Below, piece after piece: positions 1 to 11,175 of a stretch of DNA of 64,000 nucleotides. A program made the position numbers and the translations under genes. The notes under the pieces were generated by a model that was not told where the DNA came from, did not search any database, and was given only the letters and a program-made list of their open reading frames with translations. The stretch covers positions 206,001 to 270,000 of the forward strand of contig CM072343.1 in the NCBI GenBank assembly GCA_036874045.1, in the 5' to 3' direction. The DNA is from Cymodocea nodosa. Its lineage: Eukaryota > Streptophyta > Magnoliopsida > Alismatales > Cymodoceaceae. Within the stretch, counting starts at the first letter, position 1. Each line of letters opens with the position of its first letter.

Positions 1-2043
1 CTAATGAGTTTTAATCTTACAAGAATCTGTGTGATTGTGCCAGTGTGTCATTAATCATTAGAGTGCAATTATATTAAGGCTTTTCTTGTGCAAACATTTT
101 CAGCTAATTGTTTGAGGTCCTCACATTCAAGTGCAGTCTTCACTTGGCTTCCTATAAGTTGAGAGGAAAAATTATTATGTATGTTTTCAGCAAGTTCACC
201 CTGTGGGCTCACGAAGATCAGGCAAGATTTTCGTCTTGGCAACGTTGTGAAAGAAATGCAGAGAACATTAGTGTGATCTCTTCTTCCAAGTTAGCACTTA
301 TATAATATTACCTTTTATATTTCTTTTTTCGATTTTTTTGTTTCTTGCTCTTGGTTCTCTTCGTTACCATGTGGTGTGTGTGTGCCAAGAACGAGAAGCT
401 TTGGAATTCATCAATTATTTAAACCCATACCATTAAATTGTCAATTTTTTTATTTCTTTTGAATTTTTCTAGAAAAGTACTTTAACGGTTTTTGTTGCTG
501 AATTATTAATTTCGACTTCATGTTTAACCAGACTTCTGAAACTTGCAGCCACTGTCGCTCCATCGCCAGAAGTACTGTGATCTCCCACTTGGCAGTGACA
601 CTTACCTTATTCAAATCTAACATTAGATTGCATATCATAACCACTGAGCAGGTAATATGTATCCATGTTAGATTGTGGATACATGCCCTAGTTCTCTACT
701 GAAGTCTGCATTTGATAGACACGCGCTTCAACACTGAGTGTAGCGAAACTGAGTTTGGTTGTCGGTACATTTGTATACCGTCTAGTGCCGCCAATATAGG
801 ATATGGCTCAAGGTGCTGAGGTGATAGTAGAAAGTGATATAGTACTCAACGGTCTCTGAGTTCTTAATTAGACATACAAGGGACATGTCAGAGATTCGGA
901 GACGCTACCAGGTGATGGTAGACAGTGATCTATCGTCGCTGAAGTTCTTACTTGGATACACAGGAGCATGTCAGAGATTCGGAGATGCTACCAGGCATTG
1001 TCCGAATGCCATTATTAAACATGAATATGAAAAAACTGATGGATGAAAAGGGATCATCAACATCAACTCATGGAGGAGACAAACACGTACCTGTTCCAAT
1101 GCTCAGCTGGTTTTGTTCCACGCTACGATTTCCTCGTAAGGTCCTCTGAGCTAATTCCATTGTCTCACTTTCACTTGCTCTCACTTACTGTAAGCTGTCC
1201 AACTTTTCACAAGAGCCCAAGATTCCTGCGGTAGGTTGGGTGACTCATGTTCAGGCCTCCTTGGAAGTAACTCGCTGATTTGATTTCTGTGGCGTGACCA
1301 CTGCCCGGCCCAACCAGATGACGCCTACCTTTATTGGACCTTTCTCCCAGTGAGTTACTGCTGCACCCACCTCTCGATGTCATCTTCTCATCTCCACCGG
1401 TATTCTGTCGCGTTGCTCCAGTCGCTGCTACAGCTTCATCCACATGAAGGTGTCTCCTCCAATTTTGCCTCGTTGTCTAGTGGAAGCCCGAGGATTGGAA
1501 CATCGTAAAGCAGCGGCGGCAGCGGCTAGAATTATCACGTTTGAAACGTTGTCGGAAGTTAACCAAAATCGGACGGATGAACCTAACGCCCCCCCACTCA
1601 TCCAGTCCATTGGTAATTAATCAATCGCACGGGACCGTGAGGGTGCGCCACAGACACAGGTTCACGAGGTTATTACACCCATTTTACTTCAGATGGATGG
1701 TAATCTTCCTTTTAATATTCTTGAGAGGGGAGGAGTGTAGCCTCGGAGGCATCTCTTTAGCTTTGTCACTTTTTGGCTCCATGACGATTCTCGTATCGCT
1801 TTGCCCAGAGATAAGGACAACGATGTTTCGTTTGCTCGCGTGCGTCCATCTCTTGCGAATGTATCGGCTGGATTCCGCCTATGTCGCTTATGGGAAGATG
1901 ATATTAATCGTTTTCTATTCGTTCCATTCACGCAGTGATGACATTGTGGATGAGACTACAACCAATACTTGCACAAGAACCAAAAACGAGATGCTGTACA
2001 AGATGTGACCAAGAGAACTTGTCATCTGAACCTCCTCTTAATC
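1..2043. other. Intergenic, no gene recognised
   Basis: No open frame here resembles a known protein, and the frames present are short and lack coding character. The stretch from about 700 to 1000 has higher complexity and holds an imperfect direct repeat (separate entry) that resembles repetitive-element sequence. The 3' flank of the GA3ox gene occupies the right end. Confidence 0.5.
827..995. repeat. Imperfect direct repeat, 83-bp offset
   Basis: Two copies of a unit lie side by side. The best-conserved core, 884-912 and 967-995, agrees at 28 of 29 positions. The flanks (a GTAGAaAGTGAT-like start and a GAGTTCTTA-like middle) are also shared, with more differences. The style suggests part of an LTR or another old repeat, but no coding remnant or terminal structure was found to assign a family. 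Confidence 0.6.
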
Positions 2044-3284
2044 CTATGCGGCCTCTACCTCTCCTCCATCTGTTTGGTTTGCTGTTATGGAAGCCAACGC
2101 CTTGTCGAAGTGGATGGCCTTCAGGTGGAGGTATTCCGGCCAAGTCACGGCCTTGTAGAATGGGCTCTGCCCTGGAGGAAGAAGAGCGGGAAGCGGTGAG
2201 ACGTTGACGTGGGCCTGAGGGCCGTGGATGTAGGCCATTGACAACCGGTGATGGGTTCGATTGACGATGGCTCGATGGAGGACACTCTTGTACCGCCCAT
2301 TCGAGAGGATGTGGAAGAGGTCGCCAACGTTGACGACAAGCGTGCCACGGACCGGTGGCACGGTCACCCATCTCTCCGGCCGATTGTCGTCCGCGGGTCG
2401 GAGAACTTGGAGCCCGCTTGTGCTACTCTGGTGGAGGATGGTCAGAAGGCTGGAGTCGGTATGAGCTGCAAGGCCCATGGCCCTGTCGGGGTCTGGGCAT
2501 GGCGGGTAGGAGTTGAGTTGGAGTGCCGATGAAGCTTCCTTGAAGTCGGCCCGGCTCTCGTGCTCTTCCGGGAGACCCAACGAGGAGAGGATGTGACCGA
2601 CGAGCTTCCCGGCCAGTCCCCTCATGTGCTTCTCGTACTGTTCCATCACCTCGCTGCCAGGAAATGGAAATGAATAAGCAACAAGAAGGCCGGCCGGCCG
2701 GCCATCTGCCATCATCATCGTATTGACGATTCGTGGAAATTATATTATATGATTTAAGGGTTATATATTAGAATAGAGCTTGCGAAACAACACACACAAC
2801 CACGTGCGTGTTAATGGCATGCGTACCAGAAACGCCGGTGGTCATGCGGCCACAGCTTCTGAGCATGTTCTTCTGGGTCCCCAACGATGGTAAACCCTTC
2901 CGACCACATGAGCTTGGGGAAGAAGGAGGAGATACGGGCAACGCCATAGCCCGACACACCGTTGGGTTGGCGCAGGGTATTGAGTTTCTGACGAGCGGGA
3001 AGGGAGAACAGGCGACGGCACTCGGACTCAGCGAGGTCGAGAAGAGGGAGGGGGACACCGTGGCCGGTGATATGGAACACGCCCCACGCTCGGCATGCAT
3101 GGGCCACCTCCGCCAGGGCACTGGGGTGGCGAAGGTCGACCAGGGGCACGGGCTCGTCGTCGACGGGCAGGTAGTCGTCCTGTCGTGGCCATGCATGTGT
3201 TTCAGGGAGCTCTTGGAAGGACGTGAAATCAAGGTGGTTGAGGTGGACCAGGTGGGCGGCGTACACCTCTGAAACTGTTGGCAT
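2044..3284 (-). CDS. GA3ox: Gibberellin 3-beta-dioxygenase (GA3ox)
   Basis: This is a 2-oxoglutarate/Fe(II) dioxygenase that converts inactive GA9/GA20 to bioactive GA4/GA1, the last step of gibberellin activation in the cytosol. Exons are 3284-2827 and 2653-2044. The 173-bp intron has a GT donor and AG acceptor and interrupts the codon of residue 153 (F-C-E-V-M), as in other GA3ox genes. The 355-aa product is normal for the family. The start at 3284 (MPTVSEVY) is chosen because it matches the family N-terminus; an in-frame ATG 48 bases upstream at 3332 adds an uncharacteristic extension. Visible marks are the PETHAWP and MWSEG regions, the SYPPCPDPDRAMGLAAHTD block with iron ligands His217 and Asp219, the third ligand His279 (VLHRAIVN), and Arg289/Ser291 for 2-oxoglutarate. 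These motifs separate it from GA20ox and GA2ox. The leader is GA/C-rich. Confidence 0.93.
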
Positions 3285-3428
3285 GTCGATGTTGCTCGAT
3301 AGGTTTTCAGATCGAGACACAAAAGCCACCAAAAACAGATACGAGAGAGAGAGAGCTATTAATTGCTGGTGGCGAGGAGGAAGAGGAGGACGGGTCTCTG
3401 GTATTCAAGGATGTGGAAGGGGAGGGGA

Positions 3429-3446
3429 GGGGGGGGGGGGGGGGGG
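3429..3446. repeat. 18-base G homopolymer upstream of GA3ox
   Basis: An uninterrupted run of 18 G on the + strand (C on the GA3ox sense strand) lies about 145 bp upstream of the chosen ATG, inside a purine-rich stretch of GA and GGA repeats. It is in the probable leader or core promoter. Length calls in such runs are unreliable. Confidence 0.8.
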
Positions 3447-4178
3447 AATTTAAAGAGCGAGACAGAGAGAGAAAAGAAGATGATTTGGGTCGTTTGCATG
3501 ATATCCACTTGGAGGGGGGGGAGAGGGACGAGGAAGGAATTTTCTTTTTAAAGTAATCGTAATATTCTTGTTTAATTATCATTTTCTTCCTACCACAAAA
3601 TTAAGGATGGCATATGCTACTCCTGGTTTCATACGAACTCTACTTGCATACGCTTTTTTCTTTTCCAAAATCCCACAGGTAATGAACGGTCTGTGTCGTG
3701 CAAATTAAATCCATGTCCACCATGGTCAGATCAGGCATGTAACCCCAGTGTAAACTTCTGTCTAAGTGGAGGTGATATAACAGGATCGCTTATTTGATGT
3801 GATGTGATGTGTGGGAGATCACATGATCATTAATCGGTCCTCGTTCAACTGCATATGGTATTGGGAGTCTTTTTTTTTTTATTTTTTACAGCAGAGGTCT
3901 GAGGTCCATCCATCTTTCAAAACGAAGATGGTATTGTATTGGAGTTCGAGTTCTTTACTTTTTGCTTAAAATTCCTTTTCTCTTTTATATTTTCTTTAGA
4001 AATTAATTAAACCCACTGCATGCCTTAGGAAACTTTAGGAGGTCTAAACCCTTGGGTCCAACTAAGATCTTGGTCTTCAATGGTTAGACCCAAAAGCTTA
4101 TAAATCCGAATCTAACGGACCTGCATTTTTCATGGATATTGTTGTATCTCTCAAACAATCCAAATCAATAAGCTACAT

Positions 4179-4200
4179 GCATACATACATACATACATAC
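4179..4200. repeat. (CATA)n microsatellite
   Basis: About five uninterrupted copies of the tetranucleotide CATA. Confidence 0.85.
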
Positions 4201-4375
4201 AACATGTGATCTTCATGCGTCTAGGGGTTATATATGTCTGGTCGAGTCTTTATTTCGTAGAGTCAAACGTTTAGACTTAACCTTAAAAAAAAAAAAACAA
4301 TGGATTTAAATTTAGGACTTGTTTGTTTGTACACCTAAAAAAGTAACATTTAACGTTCGTGATAAGTTTATAGAT

Positions 4376-4577
4376 AAAATATGATTTTTAGGATTTATGA
4401 TGGTAAAATATGATTTTTAAGATAGAAGATGATAAAATATGATTTATGGTGATAAAATATAATTTTTATGATTTATGATAATAATATATGATTTTAAAGA
4501 TAAAATATAATTTTTATGATTTATGATGATAAATGACTATAAAATATAATTTTTATGATTTATGATGATAATATATG
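4376..4577. repeat. AT-rich minisatellite, ~29-bp unit
   Basis: Six to seven degenerate copies of a unit built from AAAATATGATTTTTA followed by a GATTTATGATGAT-like half. Some copies have lost the second half. The array lies between TTTGTTTGTAC on the left and GCATACAAATACA on the right, weakly complementary ends that may mark an old MITE, but I could not confirm a terminal inverted repeat or target duplication. Confidence 0.6.
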
Positions 4578-5122
4578 ATTCATAAGAAACTTAAAAGAAT
4601 TTTTTTTTTACTTTTCGTTGCATACAAATACATTACATTTTATCTTCAACTTTTTTTTTACTTTCTTTATCGTTTCTTTTTGTCACTTTGTGCTATATAC
4701 AAATCTTCCTTTTATTGCTCTTGTATCAGAATCTAAATAATGAATCAGAGCACATGGAGCCATCTCACTATCTTCTCACTTTTCCTGTGAAGATAAGAAA
4801 GAAAAATATATGGTGGACTAGTTGACTCTAATTTCTTGTCATCCTCATGGAATCGAAGGAACGCCTTGTTGATAAAGGAGGAAGACCTATTAGCTGATCG
4901 TGGGCATTGGGCTAAATCACATACATCTCTTGTGTTTTTCATCCATAGCCTTTGTTGATTTTATCCACCAACCATGCATATATGCTTTCATTCCAAGTAC
5001 ATGCTTCGACGCAAATGAATGCCATACGGGGACAAGATAGATGGGAAAAGGATGATTAACTGGTGAGTAGATGTTAGGTGCATTGTATGTGCGAAGGCAA
5101 TCAGATGATTAGATATGTGCAA

Positions 5123-5148
5123 GTGTGTGTGTGTGTGTGTATATATAT
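5123..5148. repeat. (TG)n(TA)n microsatellite
   Basis: Nine TG units run directly into four TA units, a compound dinucleotide repeat. Confidence 0.85.
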
Positions 5149-8100
5149 GTATAATAAGCACAGGGAAGGGAAAGGACAAAACTGTATGTGGCGGGGTATA
5201 TTTGTTTTGGAGCGAGCAAGCCAGCGTTGTTTCCAAAAGTCGCAGTTGCGTTTGAGTTGAAAAGTAGAGGAATAATACAGCAAATTAAAATTGGCGTGGG
5301 CAGTGGAGGAGAACAGGACAGGACAAGTGGAATAGTAACGGGAAGGAAGAGGAAAAGCAAGTCAGGTAAGATGCTGTTACTTACATATACTGTATTTTTT
5401 CGGAATAGGTAAAAGAATACCCACACCAAGATTTGGATTTTAGTGGAAAAGATGTAAGAATGTAATTTTGGTTGATTGGACCACTTGGAACTAATTGATT
5501 TGTTAGTATGAAGCATATTTAACAGCAAACAACATAGCTAATGCTCCTCTACTTATTTCAAAACAGGATTTCAATTGTAAAATTCCAACAATAACCTTAT
5601 TAGTTAATTAGTATCTAAGAAAGAAAGTATTAATATGATACCAATAAGTAAAAGGGTGGAAATATAGCTACTTACCATCCATATCCACCCATTATGCATT
5701 AATTTCTCTGAGATCTCTCTGTATTTATATTTATGATATTTCTCGTCGGCTCTGCAGCAGAGGGCTGGTGGCATCACCGGAAAGAGCCATGTGAACTTGT
5801 CTTGTCGGGAAGCAGAATAAAATCCAAATCCTTATCCTCTCTCTATATTTGAGTTTGAAGGGATGTTTCTACTTATTCCCTCCAAATCACTAAAGTACAA
5901 ACAATCCATTTCTTGATCCTGATCTACAACAGTAAGCTCGCTTGGAACCAAACAAGTCATCATCCTTTGATTTTCCATTTTCCACCGTATCACCTGCCCA
6001 AAATCTTTCTCACCTGCTTAAAGTTCAAATTATTGATAGGATGCTTGAGATCACACATAGAAATTCCCTCCCCCTCCGCTTCTCACTCATAATTACTCAA
6101 GCCGGTGATGTAGAAGACTAATTATATACCCTTTCCTGCCCTTTGTTGCAGAATGAATAGAATAGATTAACGAAAGAGGTTACTCAAATGGATGGGAAGA
6201 TAATAAATAAATAGAAAAGGACAAGGATTCGGCACAATATGACAGTAGTCTACAAGCATGGTCCTAGCTAGCTGAGAGATGGATATATCTGCTGCAAGCA
6301 AGCGTCCATCCAGCCGCCTGTACCAAAACCATCAGAATGGAAGATGGAAGCCGGTCTCAGTTATTTAATTCAAGCAAACTTCATTCAGATTTCTCTTTAA
6401 AAAATATGGTAGTTAGTGAATACAATACTGATTTCATCCCTTAAATTAACAAGTAATCACTAATTAACTTATCTACCATAAATGAATATGCACATATATG
6501 CATGATTCGGTGAACACTGTAGACAACCAACCCATTAGCCTGAACCCATCATTAACTTTAAGGTTTTAAAAGCCACGGATCAAGCAGCATATTTTGCATG
6601 CATGACTGTTGGGCCATTCATCCAAACAGTATCAGCATACGAGAAATAAGTAGGTGGTACTTGTGCCAGTCCTAGCAAGTATTGCTGCTGTTGTTCCAAC
6701 CCACATTACTGTATGTTTCGTCCACATATAATGTGTACACTGCAAAAAGGGAAAGAAAGCACAAGCCTTTGTTTTTTTTGAATAAGTGGTTGCAATTAAA
6801 TCGAAAACACCCCTCTATCTGTGAGACCACTGATAGAATGTTACAACTAAATGTTAACATGTACATTGCACTCCATTTCCATCATAAACTGTCATATGAA
6901 TGAATGCTGTTTATTTCAAAGTATTATAATATTACCAATTTAACGCCTTCATAATTTCAAACAAATAGGGGGCCTAATAATACAACACATGAAAGTTTCT
7001 TTCTAAGCCTAATGAATTGCACACATTAATCTTTGCTAGATTGTGGGTTGTATGGCTAAACAAAAATACAAGTAGTGTAAGAGTAATTCAAGTTATAATT
7101 TTACCACGTGGAGTTGGTTAACCACATGGTTAAACAAAGATAACACCATGTTTTCTAATAAAGTTGAAAATATCCCATCGATACTTCACATCACTAATTT
7201 AACTTTTTTGACTTGTGGAGCTGCAGGAAAACAGAATGCTTAAGACCAATGAGAGTTGTATTAAAGAACCATGCGAAAATCTTCCCATCATCTGAGTGGG
7301 GCTGGGAAGGAAATTAAATAACTGAAAACAAAGCCAATGCCGGATGAGTTGCAGCTACTGATATCTCTTATCAAGTTTAATATGTTTCTTACTGTTGGTT
7401 TTCTCCTCTCTGAAATTCAGTCTTGAGTATGTAAGCTTTGCTTTTGCTTTTGTTTCTGTACACGAGACTTGGTATACACCTAACGGTGGTTTCATAGTAG
7501 TAGCCTCATATTATCATCTGCCATTAACAAAAAGCCAGCATAACAGGGCAAATTAGGAAGATCACATGCATGTTCCAATGCATCCGCTCAATTGAAATCA
7601 TTCCTTTTACTTATGGTGTCTAATGTCCCTTTTTTTTTTGCATATCGGTAATATTTTTGTCTATACTTGAACTAGGACTTCTTTCTTCTATGCTATCCAT
7701 TGTTGTAGTTAAATATTGAATTCCTAAAATTTTGAAATCACTTGACTTTGTACACATATACTACGATCCATCAACCACCAACATCCAGTAGAAGAAGCAA
7801 GCACGTACAAATTAGATACCAACCTACCAAGAGAATCAACATAAATGTCTAGCCACGGTTAAATGAAATTTCGTTGTTTGCAAGAACATTTGCCCTATCC
7901 TGAATACACCAGTCCTACCAAAAGTGGTGGGTAGCCCTGTCATTAAATTCATGTGATAATTTATTTAGAATTGGTTAATCCAATCCAACCAAATCATTTT
8001 TTTGACTAATCAATTCAGTTTAGAGGTATCTGGTGGTTCAGTTCAATTCCCTAACCTCAAAACCATCAAGAACGATTAAAAGCAAACAACCAATGAAGTT

Positions 8101-8871
8101 TGTCAATTAAAACATTCAAGTAATACGAAAGCTATATGGTTATAATTTTAAGTTAGCAAATAACAGATAAAGTTTTTCAACTGAAAAAAGTTCAGGTAAC
8201 ACAAAAACTAAAACTATACAATACTTTAGATTTGTTTCTATACCAGTTCAAATATTAATAAATTAATGAACAAACATATGAAATTGACTATTTAAATGCA
8301 TAATATTAAGAAGTTATAAGCAACATGTAAAAGGATTAACATCTTTCTAAAAATGAAAATGATAAATGCAAATTCTTAACCAAAAAATTATATTTCACAA
8401 AAATAATACATGGGAAACTTCAACATTTTTTGGTTTTAGAAAAACTAAAACAAAAATCATTCGACAACAAAAGTATGAGCATGATTTGTATACCTTGTAG
8501 ATTTTAAGAAAAATAATTGAAAAATGGATAAAAAAGCACGTTGTAAAAAAGACCACAAAAGGGATTTTTTTCATATCATACATGAAAAGCAGAAGCAAAA
8601 ATATAGTTAGCAATCAAAGAAATCCACGTCATCCTAACCACCCCACTCCTTAAAAAATAAAGTTTATCAACAACAATTTCATCACTCTTCCAACGAGAAT
8701 ATGCCATTTCATTCTCTAATTTGAGGCAAGAATCATATTACAAGGAACAGGCTGTAGTCATACCTGATTTAAAGCCACATTTACGAAGGTCGATGCTTCT
8801 AACATTGTGCAACTTCATCAGTTTACTGCAACAATGAAATAGCGTTGGGAAGCTTACATGTGCCAAATCAA

Positions 8872-10581
8872 TCACCTGGATGGGGCGTTGCCTTTTCTTT
8901 GAATGTCAGCCATCAGCTTCTTAGCCTTTTCCACGGCGGCTCCTGCTGTGCTCTTAAGTTTGGAGAGCGCCTTCCTTTCCTTTGACTCTTTCAGAATATC
9001 TGACATAGCTTTTGCTTTGTTAACTATAGTCATTCTCAATTCCAAAGGCTTCTCACCCTCATCTCTGTAATTCGGTGGAAGTTTCTTCGAGTGGAAGAGA
9101 GAATCCATTAAACCTGAAATCTTCCTCGACAACTCTAGCAACCCCATTCTTCTCAATTGTTTCAAGAGCCTCCTGTAAGTAATGTACTGAGGCACAATTC
9201 CCCTGTTTATCATCTCCTCAAACTCAACACACGCCTCCTCCCACCGATTCATCCGACAGAGCATATGAACCAACATGGTACTGGTTGCCAAGTCGGAATC
9301 AAAACCATTCCTGTTCATCTCCCTGATCAACCGCACCGCCACATCCAGTTTTCCCCCTTCGCAAGACATTTTGATCAGGAGATGATATGTTAGTCGATCG
9401 GGGGCATACCCGGAATGGACCATCTTGTCGTAAAGATTCATCCCTTCTTCCATCCTACCGGCCTTGGAAAAAAGCCCAAAGAAGTAGTTATAAGTAGTTG
9501 CTGTGGGAGGGATTCTTCTCTCCATCATCAACTTAAGAATGTTGCTTGCCGCCGCCAGGTCCCCACTCTTGCAGAAACCCTTCACCAGAGAATTATAAGT
9601 GGAGATGCTTGGACACGTACCATACAATGGGAATTTCTCGACCATGCCCAGTGCTTCCTTAAACCTCCTCGCCTCCGCCAGAGCATCAACGATGGGATTA
9701 CAAGTAATGGCATTGGGCTCGATTCCCTCCTTCCTCATCTCTTCAACCAACAACATCGCTCGATCGACCATACGCATCCGACAAAGCCCCTCGATATGCG
9801 TCCCGTAACTCACAACCGTCGGCCGAACACCCACTACTTTCATCTCCCCCCAGACCTCCTTGGCTTTGCCAGGTTTCCTTGCCCGGAACCAACCATGCAG
9901 AAGGATGTTATAACACCGGACACTCGGCACCCACCCCACCTCATCCACCTTCCTCCTGCCAACGTAATCGGACGCCACTTCTACGTGCCCTTCCTTGCAA
10001 AGCGAGTCAATCAAAACATCAAACAAATGTCCTGCATTATCCGGCTCTCGCGAACATGCCTCACTCCTACCAAATTCGTACGTCCGGATCGCCGCGTTCG
10101 GCATCCCCGCCCGGCCATAACGCCGTATAAGAGAACGAAAAGCATTGACATTGTCAGGGTTTTCGATGAGCAGGGACCAGGCGGCGGCGAAAGAGCGGGA
10201 CTTTCCAAGGACGTCGACGACAGTGGCGACGACGGAAGGTGTGGCGACGAAGGTGTCCGGGTGGGCACGGGCCCAATTGAAGAGGGTGAGGACGTGTTTG
10301 GGGGGCAGGGAGGAGCTGAGGAGGATACTCTGGAGGAGGCGGGATGTTGGGTGGATGTTGGTGGAGTCGAGGGCCGCGGTGAGGGTGGCGGTAGAGGAGT
10401 GGTGTCCGGCGAGGAGCTGGGTGATGGTAGAGGTTGAATGCGTTGGGTCAGGTCCTTGTGGGGATGCGATGGGGCTTGGGTCCGCACGAGGAAGCGACAG
10501 ATCTACAGCTGGGAAGGAGGAAGAGGAGGAGATTGCCCTGGTGGTGGTGGTGATGGTCCTGTGGAAGAGGCGACTTCGCAT
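8872..10581 (-). CDS. SOAR1: P-class PPR protein, SOAR1 (At5g11310)-like
   Basis: This intronless gene encodes a pentatricopeptide repeat protein that should bind RNA through its helical repeats. The in-frame ATG at 10581 (MRSRLFHRTI, Arg/Ser-rich and targeting-like) is preferred and gives 569 aa. The first ATG, at 10698, would give 608 aa. After a Ser/Thr/Pro-rich N-terminus, about nine 35-residue PPR units follow, for example CYNILLHGWFRARKPGKAKE, TYNSLVKGFCKSGDLAAASN and TYHLLIKMSCEGGKLDVAVR. No E or DYW editing domain is present, so it is P-class. The Lys-rich tail (HSKKLPPNYRD, AKAMSDILK) resembles my recollection of Arabidopsis SOAR1, a PPR protein reported as a negative regulator of ABA signalling. 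The class is certain; the orthology rests on memory and needs an alignment. The next gene, on the same strand, is ABCG32. Confidence 0.88.
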   Translation of the reverse strand: MRSRLFHRTITTTTRAISSSSSFPAVDLSLPRADPSPIASPQGPDPTHSTSTITQLLAGHHSSTATLTAALDSTNIHPTSRLLQSILLSSSLPPKHVLTLFNWARAHPDTFVATPSVVATVVDVLGKSRSFAAAWSLLIENPDNVNAFRSLIRRYGRAGMPNAAIRTYEFGRSEACSREPDNAGHLFDVLIDSLCKEGHVEVASDYVGRRKVDEVGWVPSVRCYNILLHGWFRARKPGKAKEVWGEMKVVGVRPTVVSYGTHIEGLCRMRMVDRAMLLVEEMRKEGIEPNAITCNPIVDALAEARRFKEALGMVEKFPLYGTCPSISTYNSLVKGFCKSGDLAAASNILKLMMERRIPPTATTYNYFFGLFSKAGRMEEGMNLYDKMVHSGYAPDRLTYHLLIKMSCEGGKLDVAVRLIREMNRNGFDSDLATSTMLVHMLCRMNRWEEACVEFEEMINRGIVPQYITYRRLLKQLRRMGLLELSRKISGLMDSLFHSKKLPPNYRDEGEKPLELRMTIVNKAKAMSDILKESKERKALSKLKSTAGAAVEKAKKLMADIQRKGNAPSR

Positions 10582-11175
10582 TTCAGTGGATGAAGTGATC
10601 ACAGGCAATTTGGACCTCTTCAACCGGTAAATGTAATCTACCTTTTCTTCGTTGCCAAATCTGGCTATAAAAGGACGATGAAAGACTCCAATCTCCACCG
10701 GCGGTACCTATGCATATCCCGTCATGAAAATAAGAAAAACCACCAAGTCCGTCTTGTCAACCTTACGTTCAAGATCTGTCTAAGATGATTGTTTAAATGT
10801 AGTAAGCGAAGCAATGTAAAACTAGATCTGGGATACATTGTAATACCCCTTGTATACTTTTCGAAAATACAACTGTTAGGCAATACAAGATTTTTTGGAG
10901 GCCGTGCTATCATTCTGTGCATAAATAATAATACTTCAGAGGTTGCTTGGTAATCGAACTGGTTATGCATAATTCTCGTTTTGGATATTGAAAAGCTCAT
11001 CTTGTTGAGCATTGAAGTATGCGTGCTTCGCAACAAGCATACAAGCTCAAAATTTACATGTTGCAATATATGATGATAACGGATACTATACAACTCTATC
11101 AAATGCAAAATAGCTTATTAGAGCTCTCGTATAAATAAATTGCAGTAGTTAACAGGAAAGAGAAACCCTGTCACC
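10582..11175. other. Spacer between PPR gene and ABCG32 3' end
   Basis: This about 0.6-kb spacer must contain the PPR promoter and leader and the ABCG32 3' UTR. Both genes are on the minus strand. I see no further gene in it. Confidence 0.5.

Larger units (their letters stand above)
3333..8871. other. Long AT-rich intergenic region
   Basis: No supportable gene was found. The part next to GA3ox must hold its promoter. The rest consists of AT-rich sequence with several simple repeats (CATA, TG/TA, a 29-bp minisatellite) and long A or T runs. Open frames of 60-140 codons here consist of low-complexity residues and match no family I know. Confidence 0.5.

Noticed and set aside
1541-2008. 155-codon plus-strand open frame
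   Set aside because: No family resemblance, no flanking exon, and the minus-strand frame beside it is equally open; likely chance.
2808-3272. 154-codon plus-strand open frame
   Set aside because: Antisense shadow of GA3ox exon 1, caused by its high GC3.
9415-10437. 340-codon plus-strand open frame
   Set aside because: It is antisense to the PPR gene; residues are His/Pro/Gly-rich shadow composition and match no family, while the minus strand is clearly coding.
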